64,000 bases of DNA from Struthio camelus (Eukaryota; Chordata; Aves; Struthioniformes; Struthionidae). The stretch lies in the NCBI RefSeq assembly GCF_040807025.1, contig NC_090943.1, positions 5,070,356-5,134,355 on the forward strand, given 5' to 3'. The notes below the pieces were generated by a model. That model saw only the letters and a list, made by a program, of their open reading frames with translations, was not told the DNA's origin and searched no databases. Made by a program: the position numbers and the translations under genes. Positions 12,776 to 27,388 of this stretch are shown here, piece by piece (the first letter of the stretch is position 1; every line of letters starts with the position of its first letter).

Positions 12776-15319
12776 TGTCACATGGCAAGGGTCAGTAATT
12801 CCGGTCAGTAATCTCAGTCTCTCTCAGGGTACTGTTTTCAAAAATAACCAGGAGATAAAATAATATTTATCTCTAAATCAGTTTATTAGTTAGCAATAAA
12901 TGGCAGTTGTATCTAACTTTCAAGTTGAAATCAGTATGATACAAAGAATAAGCTATTTTACACATCAGCAGCTCAATAAAGTTGTGTGTTAGTCTTTTAT
13001 CTTCCACAAACTCTTACCTCACCAGGCCTCTAGCATCCAGCCTAGAGTGCCACAGGTCTCCTATGGGCCCTTAGTCATATCTGCCACTCTGGACAGTCCA
13101 AGGCATCTCAAGGGACACAAGAGGCTTATATGTGGACCACTGGATTAAGTCTTTGATAATGACATTCTCCATTTTAGTGGTGGGATTTGGTGGGATTTAG
13201 CTCCAGATACAGACACCTAAATGTAAGTGTCCAGTACTTGTAGGACTTGAATCAATTGTGCATGCAACTGAGGAACCATCTAGAGTTGTTTAAGATATCC
13301 TAGAGTCTGTTGTCTGACCTTCAGGTGCTGCTTCAGAAGAGCATGGATCTCCTAAAGGCCCTGTGTCCTATCTTCCAGTCCCATACAGGTGTCCTGAATC
13401 ATCTCATACAGCACTAGGTGATTACATTTGGGCAACTGTATCACCTTTTTAGACACTACCTAATCAGCTCCCCCTACAAGAGAAACCTCTGTGTTCTCTT
13501 CTTGTCAAAAGGTTTCATACAGCTCCTACACGATATTTGTCAGCCTCATGCAGGTGTGTAAGGTACTTCAGGGCCTCTCAAACAGCAGCAGGCACCAATT
13601 TGTAAACAACTGAGTCTAGCCCTTCATGAATTGTTTCTATATGGTTAGATTTAGCTAATATCAGTCCCAACTCTTCACTCTTCAGTCAGGGTGGACATGA
13701 GTCCTAACAGCTACAAATTAGTATTAATGAAATAGCAAGAAGAAGATCCTCTGCAGCCCTAGAATGCAGAAAGACAGAATTCATCTCCTTTAACTTAATA
13801 GTTAAAGGTCAGTCTGACATAGCTGACCTCTTGGCTCCCGCTATGGATTAGATAGAGTAAGGCATTTCCACAGGACAATTTATTTCATTTCAGAATACTG
13901 CATTCAAGATCAGAAGAACTGCTGTTTGGAAGATGTCTCCTTCCCTCCATTGCGTATTCAGGGTGCCTAATTTCACTAGATGAGATTTAGAAGCTTAGTG
14001 TTAAATCATCTAAGTAAGGAATATCCCACCCAAACTATTTGAATTGCATATGGAAATTACATGACTATGGGTCAATATAGTTCATACTTGAAATACTTAG
14101 GAAAGGTGGTATGAAAAATGCTTGTCCTAATGCAGGTTCAATGTGGAGCATAATAGAAACCAGAGAGCTACAAATCTGTCACTTTTTAAATGTTTCTTAA
14201 TATATTTTGAAATAGAAATCTTGAAAAAATAATAAAGCAGATGATGGGCAATTAAAAAGAAAAAAAAAATCAAACTTCATTTCATTAACATTATCCAAGA
14301 AGAGTTGTATTAAAGAGGAGATAGATAGAAAAAAATCACTTCTAAGACCCATACTGCAAAACCATGAAGCATTTCACATTTTTAGTTTGCTCTTTGCAAA
14401 AAATCAGAACATAGGGCAGCAGGGTTCTCCTCTTCAAAGTCCTGATGTCTTAGGAGACAGAAGAATAAATTAGTCATTTCACCTGTAGAAAGTGTTCAGG
14501 AGTGTCTCTTGAGTCTCCTGCAGAGGATTGCGAAGTGAGCAGCATAGCAAACAAAAGGGACAACTGAATAGGCTTTGATATTTTTCAATAAGTTCGCTTT
14601 ATTTCCCCACTACAGAGCAATTGCCGTGACTTTTTACCTAATGGGCAGGAAACATCCCTTCTGGTTGTCTGCCCTGTGACCAGCTCCGTTTATCCCCTTT
14701 CGTGTGTTTTTTTTTTTTTTTCTCTCCTTCTGTATCTGCAATGTCTCAAAGCGTCTCTACTTCTCATTCAGTCTCTCCTTTACCCTTCCTTCTCACTTTC
14801 AGTATCCCACATGCCTTTTTGTCAGAAAGCCGTTTGATATTGAAAAAAATTCAGTCCATTTCCAGCTTAAGCTCAGGAAAAGAAGATATTTACAAATACA
14901 GACAGTAGAGGGAGTAGTTAACTTTGATGCTTGAACTGGGGATCATCTGCTGTGATTTAGGCATCTAAAGTTAGATGTCTAAAAGTTAAACATCTGAATT
15001 GCAAACAGACTCCTTTTAGGGCCACTAATGTGAGTAATCTCGCAACTGGAGTATGGTTCATCGCATTATCTAACATGCTCTACTTAGGATAAAATGAACC
15101 ATCTTTAGGAGGTAATCTGTTCAGTCTGTTGGCTACAAAGAAAACACGATACACAACTCACTTTCAATTAGATGAAAACCAACCTTACGGGACACTATTT
15201 CTTACCCAGGACAATTTTTTTTTTTGAAAGAGTATTTTAGTTATTAAAGATCATCAAGCCATTGTATTTTTTTTTCAAAATATCGAGGAGAGAATCAGAA
15301 AGAATCAGAAATCAGCCCT

Positions 15320-16265
15320 ACTTTTCGTTTCAAAACATCCTGTGTCCCATCCATCTCAGCACTGCGGTCCTGTGAGTTGCCCTACCATGTCTCTGTGATC
15401 ACGACAAAATCACGTTCTGTGACTGAGCACAGGCTTCTGATTTCTTCTGTTTGATTCCCATGCTGTGCGCATTTGTGTATGGGCATCTCAAATAGGTCTC
15501 CAGTAGCTCTGCTTTCTCAGGGGTGGTGTAGCAGCCTTCCCTACTACGCTATCCTGTGTATGTTTCCTCTCCATCTATAATCCCCCTACTTCTCTCCAAA
15601 CTTTGGTGTCTGTCCCTCAAAAAAATCTATTTTACAATTCTCCTGAAGAGGTTGGTAAGACTTTGGGCAATGGTACCCCTGCTGCATTTCATCAGTTGCC
15701 TTCATCAGCTCCTCCCAGTTGCCTTCATTCCTCAAAGGTTCTGGTGGTCATAGAAGCCACAGACCTGCCAGTGACGTCAGGTGCACAACCAGGCACGGAC
15801 CTGCAGGATGTATCCTTTCCTGCCCGCGTTTTTCTCTTGATTACCAGGATCAACAGAAACACCTGGGTGCCTGTGCTGTTAACCACAGCTCACAGATACC
15901 AGTTGTCACTTTGTTTGTTTGTTTGTTTGTTTTTGTTTTTTTTACTCAGGGTCGGGTCTCCCCTGGCAGTATTATTGGTGTCCACAAGGATGAGGAGCAC
16001 GGGGCAACCATACAAGAGACTCTTGGCAGTCTCTTCACCACATCCTCGACCAGCGCTCTGGACAAACCTCCAGATGGCCAGCAGATGGGTGCCTCCACCT
16101 CCTGTAGAAGGAGAGCATCTCTCTAGCACTAATCATTTTCTTTTTTGTGGTGTGGGCTCTGATGTGCCAACAAGGCACTGTCCATCTATATGCCTCCCTC
16201 ACCAAAACCTGCTCCTCCTCTCCTGCTGCCCGAGCCTGATACCTGTTCTCCACTGAGCATCTATA
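15320..16265 (-). repeat. Decayed CR1 LINE, ORF1 end to ORF2 start
   Basis: Read on the minus strand, this block carries two CR1 landmarks in the right order. Near 15957-16000 the translation LILVDTNNTARGDP resembles the ORF1 esterase-like block that usually reads HVGTNDTARGDP. Near 15447-15490 ARSMGN followed by Q/K-rich residues, then VITETW near 15395-15405, resembles the start of the ORF2 endonuclease. Frameshifts and stops break both frames. A (TTTG)n tract interrupts it at about 15911-15935. The long plus-strand reading frame over 15603-16256 is only the antisense of this element. Confidence 0.7.
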
Positions 16266-19200
16266 ATTTGTGATTATGCCCATGTTAGGTTATTTGGGCT
16301 GGTTATTACACACGTGGCTAGCAAGACGATCTCACATTTTACTATCATCCAATACATGTTAATTCCTGTAACTCCCTCACCTAGGGGAAAACACACGCTG
16401 GCCACAAAGGCCAGGTACTCCCCTGCTACCATTTGCTCTGTACGTATTTTCACCCAATGTGAAAACAGCCACTTGGTGTTTGTCCAATTTTGCTGCTAAA
16501 CACCCTGTTTTTATTGTCAAAAAGCTTTTCAGCACTCCAAATCCCAAAGGCTTTTGGAGGAGCAGGTTTTTATAAGAATCTCTCACCAGGCTATATTTCT
16601 CTGTTCCCTGTATCTCTCTTAGACAGGTGCCACACACTGTCCCTGCCTCTGCTAACAATCTCATTATAAAAATGTTTCCAGTGGTTACAATTTCTGGAGC
16701 AATTTTATAAGTATTCAGGTAGGTAGACATCAATAGTCTATACAAAATATCTCGTTTTCAGTGAAAAAATATTTTTTGGCAAGCTTACTGCTCTCCAAAA
16801 ACAAGCAAAAAAAAAAAAAAAACAGCATTAAAAAATGTTCCAGTGAGCTCAAGTGGAAACATGTTACTTCATTTTTCTTTTTGTAATTTTAATATTTCAT
16901 CACTTAAATATGTGGGTATAAAGAAAGAAAAGTGGTGTACTAATAGAAATGTAGTACATGAGCAAATTCTGAGCAGTTACTTGTGAAGCAAAAGAGCAGA
17001 AAAATTAGAGGAATTTCACTTCCTTTTGTCTCACTGTGTCATTATATGACTCACCAAATGTTCCCCTGCATCACGTATCAGAAGTCGAGGTACCAATGTT
17101 CTGTTAGTGTTTTTGCTGGGTACAGAAGTAACCACTTCCTGCTAAAAGCATCTGAATTGTTTTCAGATAGCTGTTAAATGCAAGTGTCAAAAGAAAATTA
17201 GTGGGAAAGGAAAAAAGGAGACATAGAAAAAAAAAAGAACCCAGCATTTCAAATGTGATCTGTGAATTAATCAAATTAAATTATATTCTCCACTGTGTCT
17301 TTGGGAGGAACGAAAATTACTGGTGTTCCAATAGTTGCTACTTTATTAAAAGCTGCTCTCTGTTTTTTCCCCAAGCTTTTAAAGCAGAGAGATTAAAATC
17401 CAACTAGTAGTTAAAAGCTACTTTCCTTTTGTTACTGAGCTTCTGAAAAGGCACTCAGTAAAATAGATGCATTAAAAGCTAAGGGATGAGGACAGAGAGT
17501 GCTTGCACCCGGGTGCTTCAGTTCATTACGTCCCATGTCCATGCAAATGCCAGAAGCATTGCTGCCTGAGGCTCCCCTCCAGCACAGCAGATAAGCATCT
17601 GCTTAGCTTAAGCACTGAAATAAACTTGGAGGATCTTTGGATAGTTCACACAGAAGAATCAGGATATGAAGAAATATAGGGTGTATTTATGCTCCTTGTA
17701 AAGCCCACAGTTGGACTCGAGACCAACAGACCTTCATCACCAAGGCTTACAAAAGTAAACCCACTGAAACACTTGTCAGGCTGATACTAGAGCCAATTTT
17801 ATGTCAATAAAGATAAAGAGAAAAACATACTTTCAAATAATATAAGTATTGCCCCAGGAAGAGACTTAAATACATTTGCAGCATGAAGCATGTGAGTAGA
17901 TGGGATTGGCTTCCTCTGCTGGCATTGACTTTTACCCGAGGATCCCAGAACTCTTCAGAAATATTAATTACAGAGATTGTAAAATCAGTAGAAAATGTTT
18001 ATTTTTCAATAAAGCATTGACTTTTCCAAAATATTCCATCTAGTCCTGGTGATGAAATGAATAGTAAGTTAATGTTTTCAGTACCTTTATTGTTGCAAAC
18101 TTTTGTACATGAGACGCAAAAAAGTCTTTTTTTCAGTGAGAATTGGAATGGCATTTTTAAAATTCCCTTCATAAAATATGACAGCTCTGTAATCTGTGAT
18201 GATTATGTGTGGAAAATGGTTATATTAACACTCATTTAGCCATAAAATTCACTTTTCACTCATTTCTTACCTCTCACCTTTTGACAAAAATACCTAAAAT
18301 ACCTTTTTTTTGGGGGGGGGAAAATGAACTATAAAATTAAACAACCATTTTACTAGGATCAGAATTCACCTATGTTTCAGGAATAGACCTGCTATTAAAA
18401 CTGGCTCACACAGAAGAGATTATAAAACTACAGAATGTTTATATAAAATATGCATAATATATTAATGTGTATTATGTATAATACATATTATAATCATATA
18501 TGATATATTAAAATATATTACAATTCCATAAATGCACTAGCGAAACAAAATAAAGACAGAAGCCTGCCGAGGTTTTGCCACAAATCTAGAGAAAAGGGCG
18601 CCGTGTGATTGTTGGAGCTTAGTTAACGCATCCACTGTTGTCGCAACCTAGTGGCTGAACCACCATGGGGACAACCTTAAACTAGCTTCCTACCACGGCA
18701 AAAGCTGAACTGCTGTGGCACTGAGCTCAGCTCAGCCATTAGCTCAAGTTTTCCCTTGGCATCTCAGTTGGATTTTAGAGCTTGTATTGAGCTCTGTACA
18801 GCCGCAGCAATAGTGCTGCCCATACCCGAGGTGCTCCTGGCTTGAGGGGCCTCAAGGGCATCTTGACACTGCGATACATAGGCAAGTCCAGCTCAAACAC
18901 ACACGGCTACTGTATAGAAGTGGACTTGCATAGGAGAGCTCACCAGGTGCCTTTACCATCATTTCAGAGATTCAGGGCAAGCAGAAAGACTGGGAAAAAA
19001 AGTAATGTCCTGGCTGTAGGATGGATAGTGAAGTCCCCTGGTGCCGTGCTGAATGCTGTAAGTCTCCCTGGAAAGGCGGTGAAATAATTCATCTATTCAA
19101 TGGAACATCTTAATTGTTTTGCGACAAGGGAAACCAACAAAAGTACAATACGGTTTCAGCAGTATGACATCTGTGAAGGTCTCCGGCTGCCATCTAGTGG

Positions 19201-22200
19201 AGCCCTAATGTGTCTTTAGACTGAAATAAATACACAAACAGTACATACTGGAATAATAAGAAAATTCCTCTGCAGAGAGAGAACCAATCTGTTGATAAAA
19301 TAACCTTCTTACTTGAGAAAAAAATCATGCAACGATAAAGTAGGCAAAAAGATGCCGATACACCAGCGAAACTGTGGACAGAACCCCAACAAAACTATGG
19401 CCAGAACCCCATCCGAATCACAGAAAGCAAGGATAAAAGGACGCGGTACTTGTGAAATAATTTGAATCCTACCTCCCACCTCTATGGAAAAATCACACAA
19501 GGATTTTCATTTCCAATTAAATAAAAATTAGGTTGTTTCCAGAGTGAACATATAGTACTTTAATTTTCCCCCACCCCAATTAATGTATATTATGTAATGT
19601 ACATTATGTATTATCATTTTCTAGCTTGTACACTTTGCGATGTAGGTGTGTTTATTTTGCTAGAGAGGGTGGAAGGTGTTTACACTGAAAGATCACTTTA
19701 TAACTTTCTGGCCAGAAATATAAGTTTTTTTCATTCTTACAGACTGAGGAACAGTAATCTATTTCGTCCTCTAGCCTCACAGAAAGATAAGCCCTCCCAA
19801 GCTTGACAAATTTTTGATTAAACTCTTCTCAAAAACTTTAAGCAATGGAGCTCCTGTCACCCCCTCCTCCCTGCTGCTTACTTCAGACCCATGTAAGCTT
19901 TTCCTAGCAAGCTTTCCTCTTTTCAAAGGAAAAGGACATCATTTCTGCAACGGATATGGGTAACTTTATTCCCATCTTCTCTGCAGACCTTATATCTGAG
20001 TTTTCTAGCACGTATCTATGGTTTAATCGATATTCATGTACCGAGCTCGTATTTCTCAGTTTTGTCCAAGTAGCAATCGTTATGTGGAATCTCTTCTGAG
20101 TCTGGCCCTAGGAGTTTAGTCTGTCTGTACGGAGACTGAAAGTTTGGAAGAGAGTAAATCAGAATTAGATTCTGATGTCTGCATGATGCGGTGCCTTGCT
20201 TTTCCAGCTGGCCCATTGAAATCCTTAGTCACTCTGGGTCAGGGGTTCAGAAATATCTCCAAAGGAACTGCAGAGGGGGGAACCTGAAAAAAATACTCTG
20301 CATGATGAATTTCTAAAAGTAAACTCCATATTTTTCCTAAGCATCCTACTTTATCCAAGTGACTTCTCAGGTCTGCCAGGCAGAACTCTCTGACAAAATA
20401 AAGTTCTACCAAAAATGCCAGTTCACTGAGTCCAGTTTGTTTCATTCAAAATAATGAAAGTTGAACCAACATTCAGCTACCGTAAAATAGATTTTCATTT
20501 TATTTTTTGGATGTCTAAAAAGGTTCTTCTTAAAGGAGAGACTTTGAGACAGATCTTATCAATGAGTCTGTACTGAGCTATGCAATCCCTTTGCCCACTC
20601 ATTTGGTAGCTTGTAGGTTCATAAAAGTAATTCCTATTCTTTGGTGAAATTAAAATTCTTCTGACACTAACTACTCCTGTTATTAGTGAAAGGAATATGA
20701 ATTTCAATTTCAGGAGCTGAAAGGTATGACTTTTACATGCAGTGTAAGATTTGAAAAATTATAACCATAATTCATTTCACACCAAAACCAAACTAAATCA
20801 ATGGAAATGAAAGTTATTACCAAAAAGGTGTTTCTATAATGTTCTGTGTGGCTGTGTGGTACTTGTGCAGACGTAGCTCATTGGATCAAGGAACTGATCA
20901 GGCTGGAAACCAATCTGAGCAGTTAAGAAAAAGATTGTGCTTGGGCAGTGCAGGGGAGGTGCTACCTCACCCTCTGGTCGTTCCCTAACTTTAGTGTGGC
21001 TACAGCAGCCAGAGGTAAATCCCATTGCTGATGTAATTATGTAGTTCTAGCTGTTCGCCCCAATCATGAGGAATCCAGCCTCAAGGGCTAGTCTGTTGTT
21101 ATTGGAGAAAAGGAAGAGGACCACTCCAGGGTGCTTTTTCACACATCTCTAAAACAGCTCTTGCAGAATCAAAGGTGATATCTGGCTAAGAGGATATTTT
21201 CTGCCTGCGGAATAGGTAGCTACTAGGAAATGAATAATTTTGCTAACATCTTAAAGGTGTAAAAAACAATAAGAGATCAGTTGAACTACAGTAAAATTTG
21301 GGAAAAGGAAACGGAGACATGTAGCCCTTCAATGTGGAAGTGGAAGGACCAGAAGAGATCGCCATCCGCGCTAAACCTGGAGCAAGGAACCTGATCATCA
21401 TCCAGACTGTCCTGCACATGTTGGATCACAGCTCAGATAAAGCAGTGTGTTGAGTTAAGTCAGTGTAATAGAGGAAATAAAGACGCATAGCTTTATCCCA
21501 GACGTTTGTGTGTGTGCTACTCTGTTACAGAGTTACTGCCTGTGTTCCTATGGCTTTCAGAAAGGCATTCTTTGTCCAGTTTGATATAAGCATATACAAA
21601 ACGCCAGGAGAATCTTATCAGTACATAAAATTAAAAACAATCCTTTCATTTTCTTTTCTCATATCATAAAACATAAATATAGATTGAAATTGACAGCATA
21701 TGAACCAAAATATAATAGAAATAAACATTTCAGGTCATTTAATGCAATAGTGTGAAATATGAACATGACGTATTTTATTTGTTATTAAGTAATGTTCATA
21801 TTACGTAAGCGTAAGAAGCAATGCAATATTTACATAAAGTGATTTTTTTAAGCTCTTGATTTATAAGATGTTCACAGTATGTTATAAAATCATTTTTACC
21901 AAACAAAAAACATCATTCTCTTCAGATGTGATTTGGAGAAGGTGAGGTCTGATTAAAAGCGTTAATCTGATCTGGAATAATTGCAAGCCATTCACCTCAA
22001 GGACACCATGTTAGTAATGTAAGTTAGAGAATACGAGAGCACAGTTCAACCTGGACAGAGACTGTGAGGATGTAGCTGCGTCTCTTGTAATCAAAGCTGA
22101 TGTAGCTTACACGTCTGATCTCATTCAGTTTCAATTTTCAGAACTGTCTGATCATCAGGAAACAGTACCATTATAATTAAAATATGCTGCAAGCTCCTCG

Positions 22201-25200
22201 GATCAGCTTGGATGGCCCTTTCTTGTGCCTCATCTGTTGTAGACAGACACAGCAATCTTCCCTTTCCTAAAAACAGCACAGGCGACACAGAAGATCTGGC
22301 GTCTTAGTTCATGGATGGGTTTCAGGCTTTGAACATTGGTTTTGGTACACATTTTACTAGCAGAGTTTTTATTAGAAAAATAAACCTAAAGCTCTCTAAA
22401 CACTTTGGGCCACCTCTGTGTTGTCATATTTACTTTTCTCTACAGTGTCCTACTGTAAGGCCAAAGCTTTGACTCCTATCCTTGTGACTGTGGGACATGT
22501 CTTGGTGGAGGTGTCAAGTGTTTGCTGTACTACAGTTTGAATCATAATTCAAATGAACTAAAACACTAAAAAATCACACTTTGTTCTCTCAAAGCCAAAA
22601 TTATTTCATGATGTAAATGCTGTAATAGTAACACTACCATAATGCTAGATAGAGCCAGAAGAACCACAAGTGTTGTCTACTTTTCACAATGTGATGCACC
22701 ATTTCATGTTTTAATTTTTTCTTTTTTTTGGCCTCTCTCTAGCTGTTTATATGTGTACAGGATCATATATATGTTGTTAGCAGGAGAGACTTTGCTATTG
22801 TTATTGATTTATATTGGAGTTATTAACAGTTCTGCAGTGTCAGGAAGCAATGTAAAAACCCTAAGCTAGACGGAAAAACAACATAAAAGGGTATGATTGC
22901 CTAACAGAGAAAAGATAAAATGAGAAAAGTTAAAAAAGTCAATACGATATACAAGAGAATAACAAAAAATACTGCCTGAAAGTGTAATGTACAAGAAACT
23001 ATTTTGATACTCCACAGTGGGAGATTTCCGTTCAAAAAAAATAACTGGAAGATGGGGTCTTCAGTGAGGCCATGCTGTCAAAAACCTTTTTTAATTTTTA
23101 GGAAGCTGGCAGACGTCTTTAAGGTAAGAGGAGAAGTGTTAATCAATATCATAGAGCTGGTTGTGATACAACATACAAGCCAAGTCCAAGTGATTTCAGT
23201 TAGACTTAATCTGGCAGAAAACCCTCACCACCTTTTTTTCCCTGCAGGCTGCAGTTAGATCAGCTCAGCCTTTGCACCTGCAAGCTCTGTTTTCCTTCTA
23301 TCTTTAATCATGGCACTGTAAGCCATGCAGCACTTTGCACACCCTGGACCTGATTCTCTATCTGCAGGTCATTTTTCCATTGTGCTGGCCCTACTCCAAG
23401 AGAAAGCAAATCATACTTGGTGTAATTTCTTCCTCAAAGGTCAAGGAGTTTCTGTTCTTCATATTTTTCATACCAATTCTATCAAACCTTGCATGTGAGA
23501 GGCAAGAACTTGCAGGAACGTAATCTTATGAAATAAGTCCACAGATGTTCTGAAGCTGGTGCACGCCTAGATAAACATTATCTAAATTCCACGTGATTCA
23601 TTTTCTAAAAAAAAAGAAAATTGCTCAATTTTTAAATTCTGTGTAACATTTCACTGTCAAGATTGAATTTGCTAAAAATGTTGTGTAAGCCTAAAATCTA
23701 TGCCATGACTACCTCATCACTGATAGTAATAGTCTACTTAAAGAACAATGGATTGGGAGTACAACTGCTTTCATTAAATAAGTACAGATGAAGGGAAACT
23801 CTCTCCTCTCCTACTGGGAAATTACCTCACAGGTCTAGACATAACTCACTACCTGAAATCAAAGGGAAATGACATTATTACTGCAAATGTAATGGGAGCA
23901 GAGGCAAGAATATATCTGCTTCCCTTTAGTAAATGAATCTTCTTTCCACTGGAAGCAAAATGTGTCAAATTAAGGCCAGAAATCACAGTTTTATCTACCA
24001 ATGTTTCTGAAGATAGTGTGCATAATTCAGAAATATCATTTTCTAATGTCTTTGTAGAATGATTTTTTTTGCAAAAGCACATATCGGTGTTTAACTTAAG
24101 CCGTTTTATCATTTTGATTCATCAATACTCTAAATTTTGGATTTTACGTTTCAGAGATTTTTTTCCAGAAAGCAACACAAATCTGAAAAGACAATCACAA
24201 GGAACACTGTACCAATGTTAGTGAATGGTCCATAGAGCCTTGATTCTGAAAATGCGTAATACTACATGATGGAGAGGAAGTTATGAGAAACATAGCAAGA
24301 TGCAATTATAGGAAAATCTTTCAGGGACCCATAAGGTCTGCCTATAACATACAAATGGTAGGAGTCATCTCATCTAATTTTAGCCATTTATGTGTCCAGT
24401 TTAAGCCCAAGAGAGTATTAACTATTTATTTTAGGATGGAATGAAGTGCTCTCTTAAGTTTTCTCTCTCTGTTCCTGGTAGAGAAGGCTGAGTTGACTAG
24501 AACGGGACAAATGTCTAATTTTTGGTAGCCATATCTAGGAGACTAGGTACTATCCTTGTGCCCAAGATTTTCCCTGCAATAATTTGAAATTGAATCCAGA
24601 GATGGATCTCAGGGCCTTAATAAAAAGCACATTGTGGAGAAGGTTTGGCCAAGGGAAAAGTTAGGGCTTTTTATAGAAAGAAATAGAACTGGCCCATACA
24701 TATATTAGATTGGAAATAGAATGATAATATCTGTCCCAAATGATACTTATTTCACACGTCATTCTTCTGCAGATACTGTAATGCAGTCAAATATTGACTC
24801 TATAAACTATGATCTGAAGCCAATGGAAATTGTTTGATAAGGCTGCTGGATTGCTTGACTCTGAGGGTTTTGGGGCCAGGCCTTTACTGCAGGCATCAAT
24901 AAAAGTAGTGAACAAGAGCCCTGAGAAGTCCACATATTCATGTGCCTTCATGTCTGTCATTAATGCGCCCTGTTAATTTCAAAGTCATCATGGTAACACT
25001 TGCAGAAGAAAAAAGTCCTGTAGTTAATTTACATTGGAGAAAATACAATAAAATACATACTTCAGTATTGTAGGACTTAATTACAAGCCAGAAAATCCAA
25101 ATAATTCAGTCAAGACTTGCCAGAGTTCTAATATGACACGTTGTGCCACTGGTTGAGACATAAGGATAAGCAAAATGGCAACACCCGCTGAGAAATCAGC

Positions 25201-27195
25201 TCAGCTAACAATGACTGATCCATGCAATAGAAAGAATCCTGTTTGTTTTTTATCTCCTCTTCTTTCATCTGCCAGTTATGGAACATGGTGGTCCTCATGA
25301 TAAATTTTCAACTTTACAGTTACTTATACAACAACAACAGAAATGCAGAAGCTCTAAGGAAATTTTCTATCCAAATATGGATGGCTAGGGAGGGTAAAAC
25401 TTAGGCTTTTCTGTCTGAATTAGCCCATCTGGGCTCCCTTTCCGGCCAATAGAGATTATCCTCTTTTTGAGGCTCCCTCTCCAGGAAAGACAACTCACTT
25501 GCCTACCTCAACATTCACGCTTACAGATCACAGCACTTCTTCCAATTAGCTAGATATTGTATAAACTGAAACCCTGAGACACTGAAAGCTGTGCAAGCTC
25601 ACTTCTCTGTTAATCTCTTGCTTTAAACAGATCACCATGCATTGCGCACATGCTTTCGTCTAAAATCTTCTTTAATCCTTCTAGAAAAGGAAAGGGAACC
25701 TATATAAACAACATCTTGGGCCCTATGTCACAATGTGTATTCCAAGGAGTCACTGCAGAACTGGAGATGTATGCCTTCCTCCCCCTGCTCCCTCAGACTC
25801 TTATCCCACACTCAGGACAGAACTCAGAGACTGGCCCATTTTTTCACAGATTGGGGAAAAGCAAGGAGAAAAATGATTCATTTACATGGAAAGAAGAAGA
25901 TCCATGCCTGGCAGTTAGCTTTCAGCTGTGAAACGAGACGGCATAACAGTCTGCTTCTTCCAGTTAGTTGTAATTACGCAGCTCCTAAAAAGGAAAAAGG
26001 AAGGCAACTCCACTTTTCTCTATTATTTCTGTTGTTGAATCTGACTTGGCAGCTCACTGGAATGGCCAGAAGAGCACAGTGAAAACTTATCCGTCTCATG
26101 GCCCTCCCCGTTTGGTAGAGTTTGGCTTCCCTTGCTCATTTCCAAGCCCTGGTGTTCCCACCAAAGAGGTTGATCAGTCTATTCATCTACCAGTTACAAT
26201 TATTTGGAGGAAAAAAATTATCAAATACAAGCATTGGGAATACAAAATTATTTCCAAGATTCTGAACGTTTTGTAACACCGGAGAGCAAAAACAGCCAGA
26301 ATGAGAAAATACTTAGCAGTGTTCCTAACAGTTGCCTGGCCCTTCTGCAGCTGGGAGTTGGTCCTTCAGTTTCAGCACCTTTGCTGCTGCTGCCCATCGA
26401 CTCCAGAAACAGAAAGGGCATTTGTTCTCTCTTGGTACACATAGCAAAATGAAGAAGTATTCCAAACTTTTTCTGTCCCAAGGCCTGGATTCATGTTGCC
26501 CGGCTTAGGTATTTGCTTGATTCATTTTGGCTCTTTGTAATGGATTTGCCCTTCTTATACCACTTCACTCTCTCTTTATTTCTTAAGTATCCCATACTTT
26601 CTTACTTGTTGGATTTGTTTCCACTACTACCGTTTTTCTCTTCCATTACATTACACCAATATCCTGAGGTGTTTTTCGTTTATTAATTTACTTGTGAAAA
26701 GTTGTTATCCCTTAATGATGATCCTATGGAGACTTGTCTTTCCCAACAACTCCTCTTCTTACTGCATGGTTATCAAAATTATTAAGCCTGTAGCTACTAG
26801 AATACCTGAACATGAGCCTGAGAACATGCTCATTTTTATCTTGAACTCTGAATCTTTTTTGCTTCTAAAGAGAAAATAAAAAGAGGAAAAAAAAGAGAGG
26901 ATTTTTGGTCATTATGTTGTAGTTTGGCAAGACATTTGGCTTCTTATTTGCAGATCCATTGAATCAAAACAAGGAACAAGTCTTGAACAAACTAGGCTGA
27001 CTCCAGTTCCCAGCACATGAGGACTGAATACTGGTTTCCAGAGCTGATCATCTATGGTGCTGCTTATGGCTACTAGTGATGTCTACTCCCTAGACCCGTT
27101 ATTCTATATGGTTCATTAGTGAAAGACTACACAAAATGAATGAAGAGGTGATTTTTGTGGTTGTTTTGATGCATACTGTATCCATGAGAGGGCTA
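16266..27195. other. Intergenic, downstream of GHRHR; no gene seen
   Basis: About 11 kb without a supported exon. In many vertebrates ADCYAP1R1, another class B receptor, follows GHRHR on this side. I looked for its exon motifs on the minus strand and recognised none. The stretch contains an A16 run at 16807-16822, a near-pure AT tract at about 18438-18525 (tataatatatta words) and a shorter AT palindromic tract near 19580-19615. Confidence 0.5.
18438..18525. repeat. AT-rich low-complexity tract
   Basis: Almost pure A/T with repeated tataat, attatg and atatatt words, including short inverted repeats. It could extrude secondary structure or be a scaffold-attachment type region, but nothing specific is shown. 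Confidence 0.8.
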
Positions 27196-27201
27196 TTTTA
27201 A
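27196..27201 (-). terminator. Candidate GHRHR polyadenylation signal (ATTAAA)
   Basis: The minus strand reads ATTAAA about 190 bases after the GHRHR stop codon, the first common poly(A) hexamer after it. AATAAA further down (near 26570) is an alternative. Cleavage site not determined. Confidence 0.4.
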
Positions 27202-27388
27202 TCAGCCACTCAGTGTTGGATCTGATGCTGCAATGCCTGTCCTACAAGAGTTGTCTGGTGGGCAGAAGTTTTGCAGAAGTGGATCCTCCTCCGAGTTGCT
27301 CAGATAGTGTAAACTGTCATCAGTAAGCATTTTTTCCTAATCGCTTTGAGCCTCCTATATGTCACTACTCTGGATCTTGAAGCTGTAT

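Larger units (their letters stand above)
10033..15319. other. Intergenic, no gene seen; simple repeats
   Basis: No exon could be supported. The stretch holds the 23-bp tandem duplication at 10147-10192, the GATA/GACA/GGTA tetranucleotide tract at 11049-11143 and the tRNA-like relic near 12700. The part 13019-13480 and the words around 14950-14995 (taggcatctaaagttagatgtctaaa) look like old interspersed repeats of unknown family. Confidence 0.5.

Noticed and set aside
15603..16256. The longest open frame in the window (217 codons, plus strand)
   Set aside because: It is antisense to a decayed CR1 whose ORF1/ORF2 motifs are readable on the minus strand, it crosses a (TTTG)n tract, and it has no family motif of its own.
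1..27000. Search for ADCYAP1R1 exons downstream of GHRHR
   Set aside because: No class B receptor motif other than those of GHRHR was found by eye, so the neighbour is not claimed.
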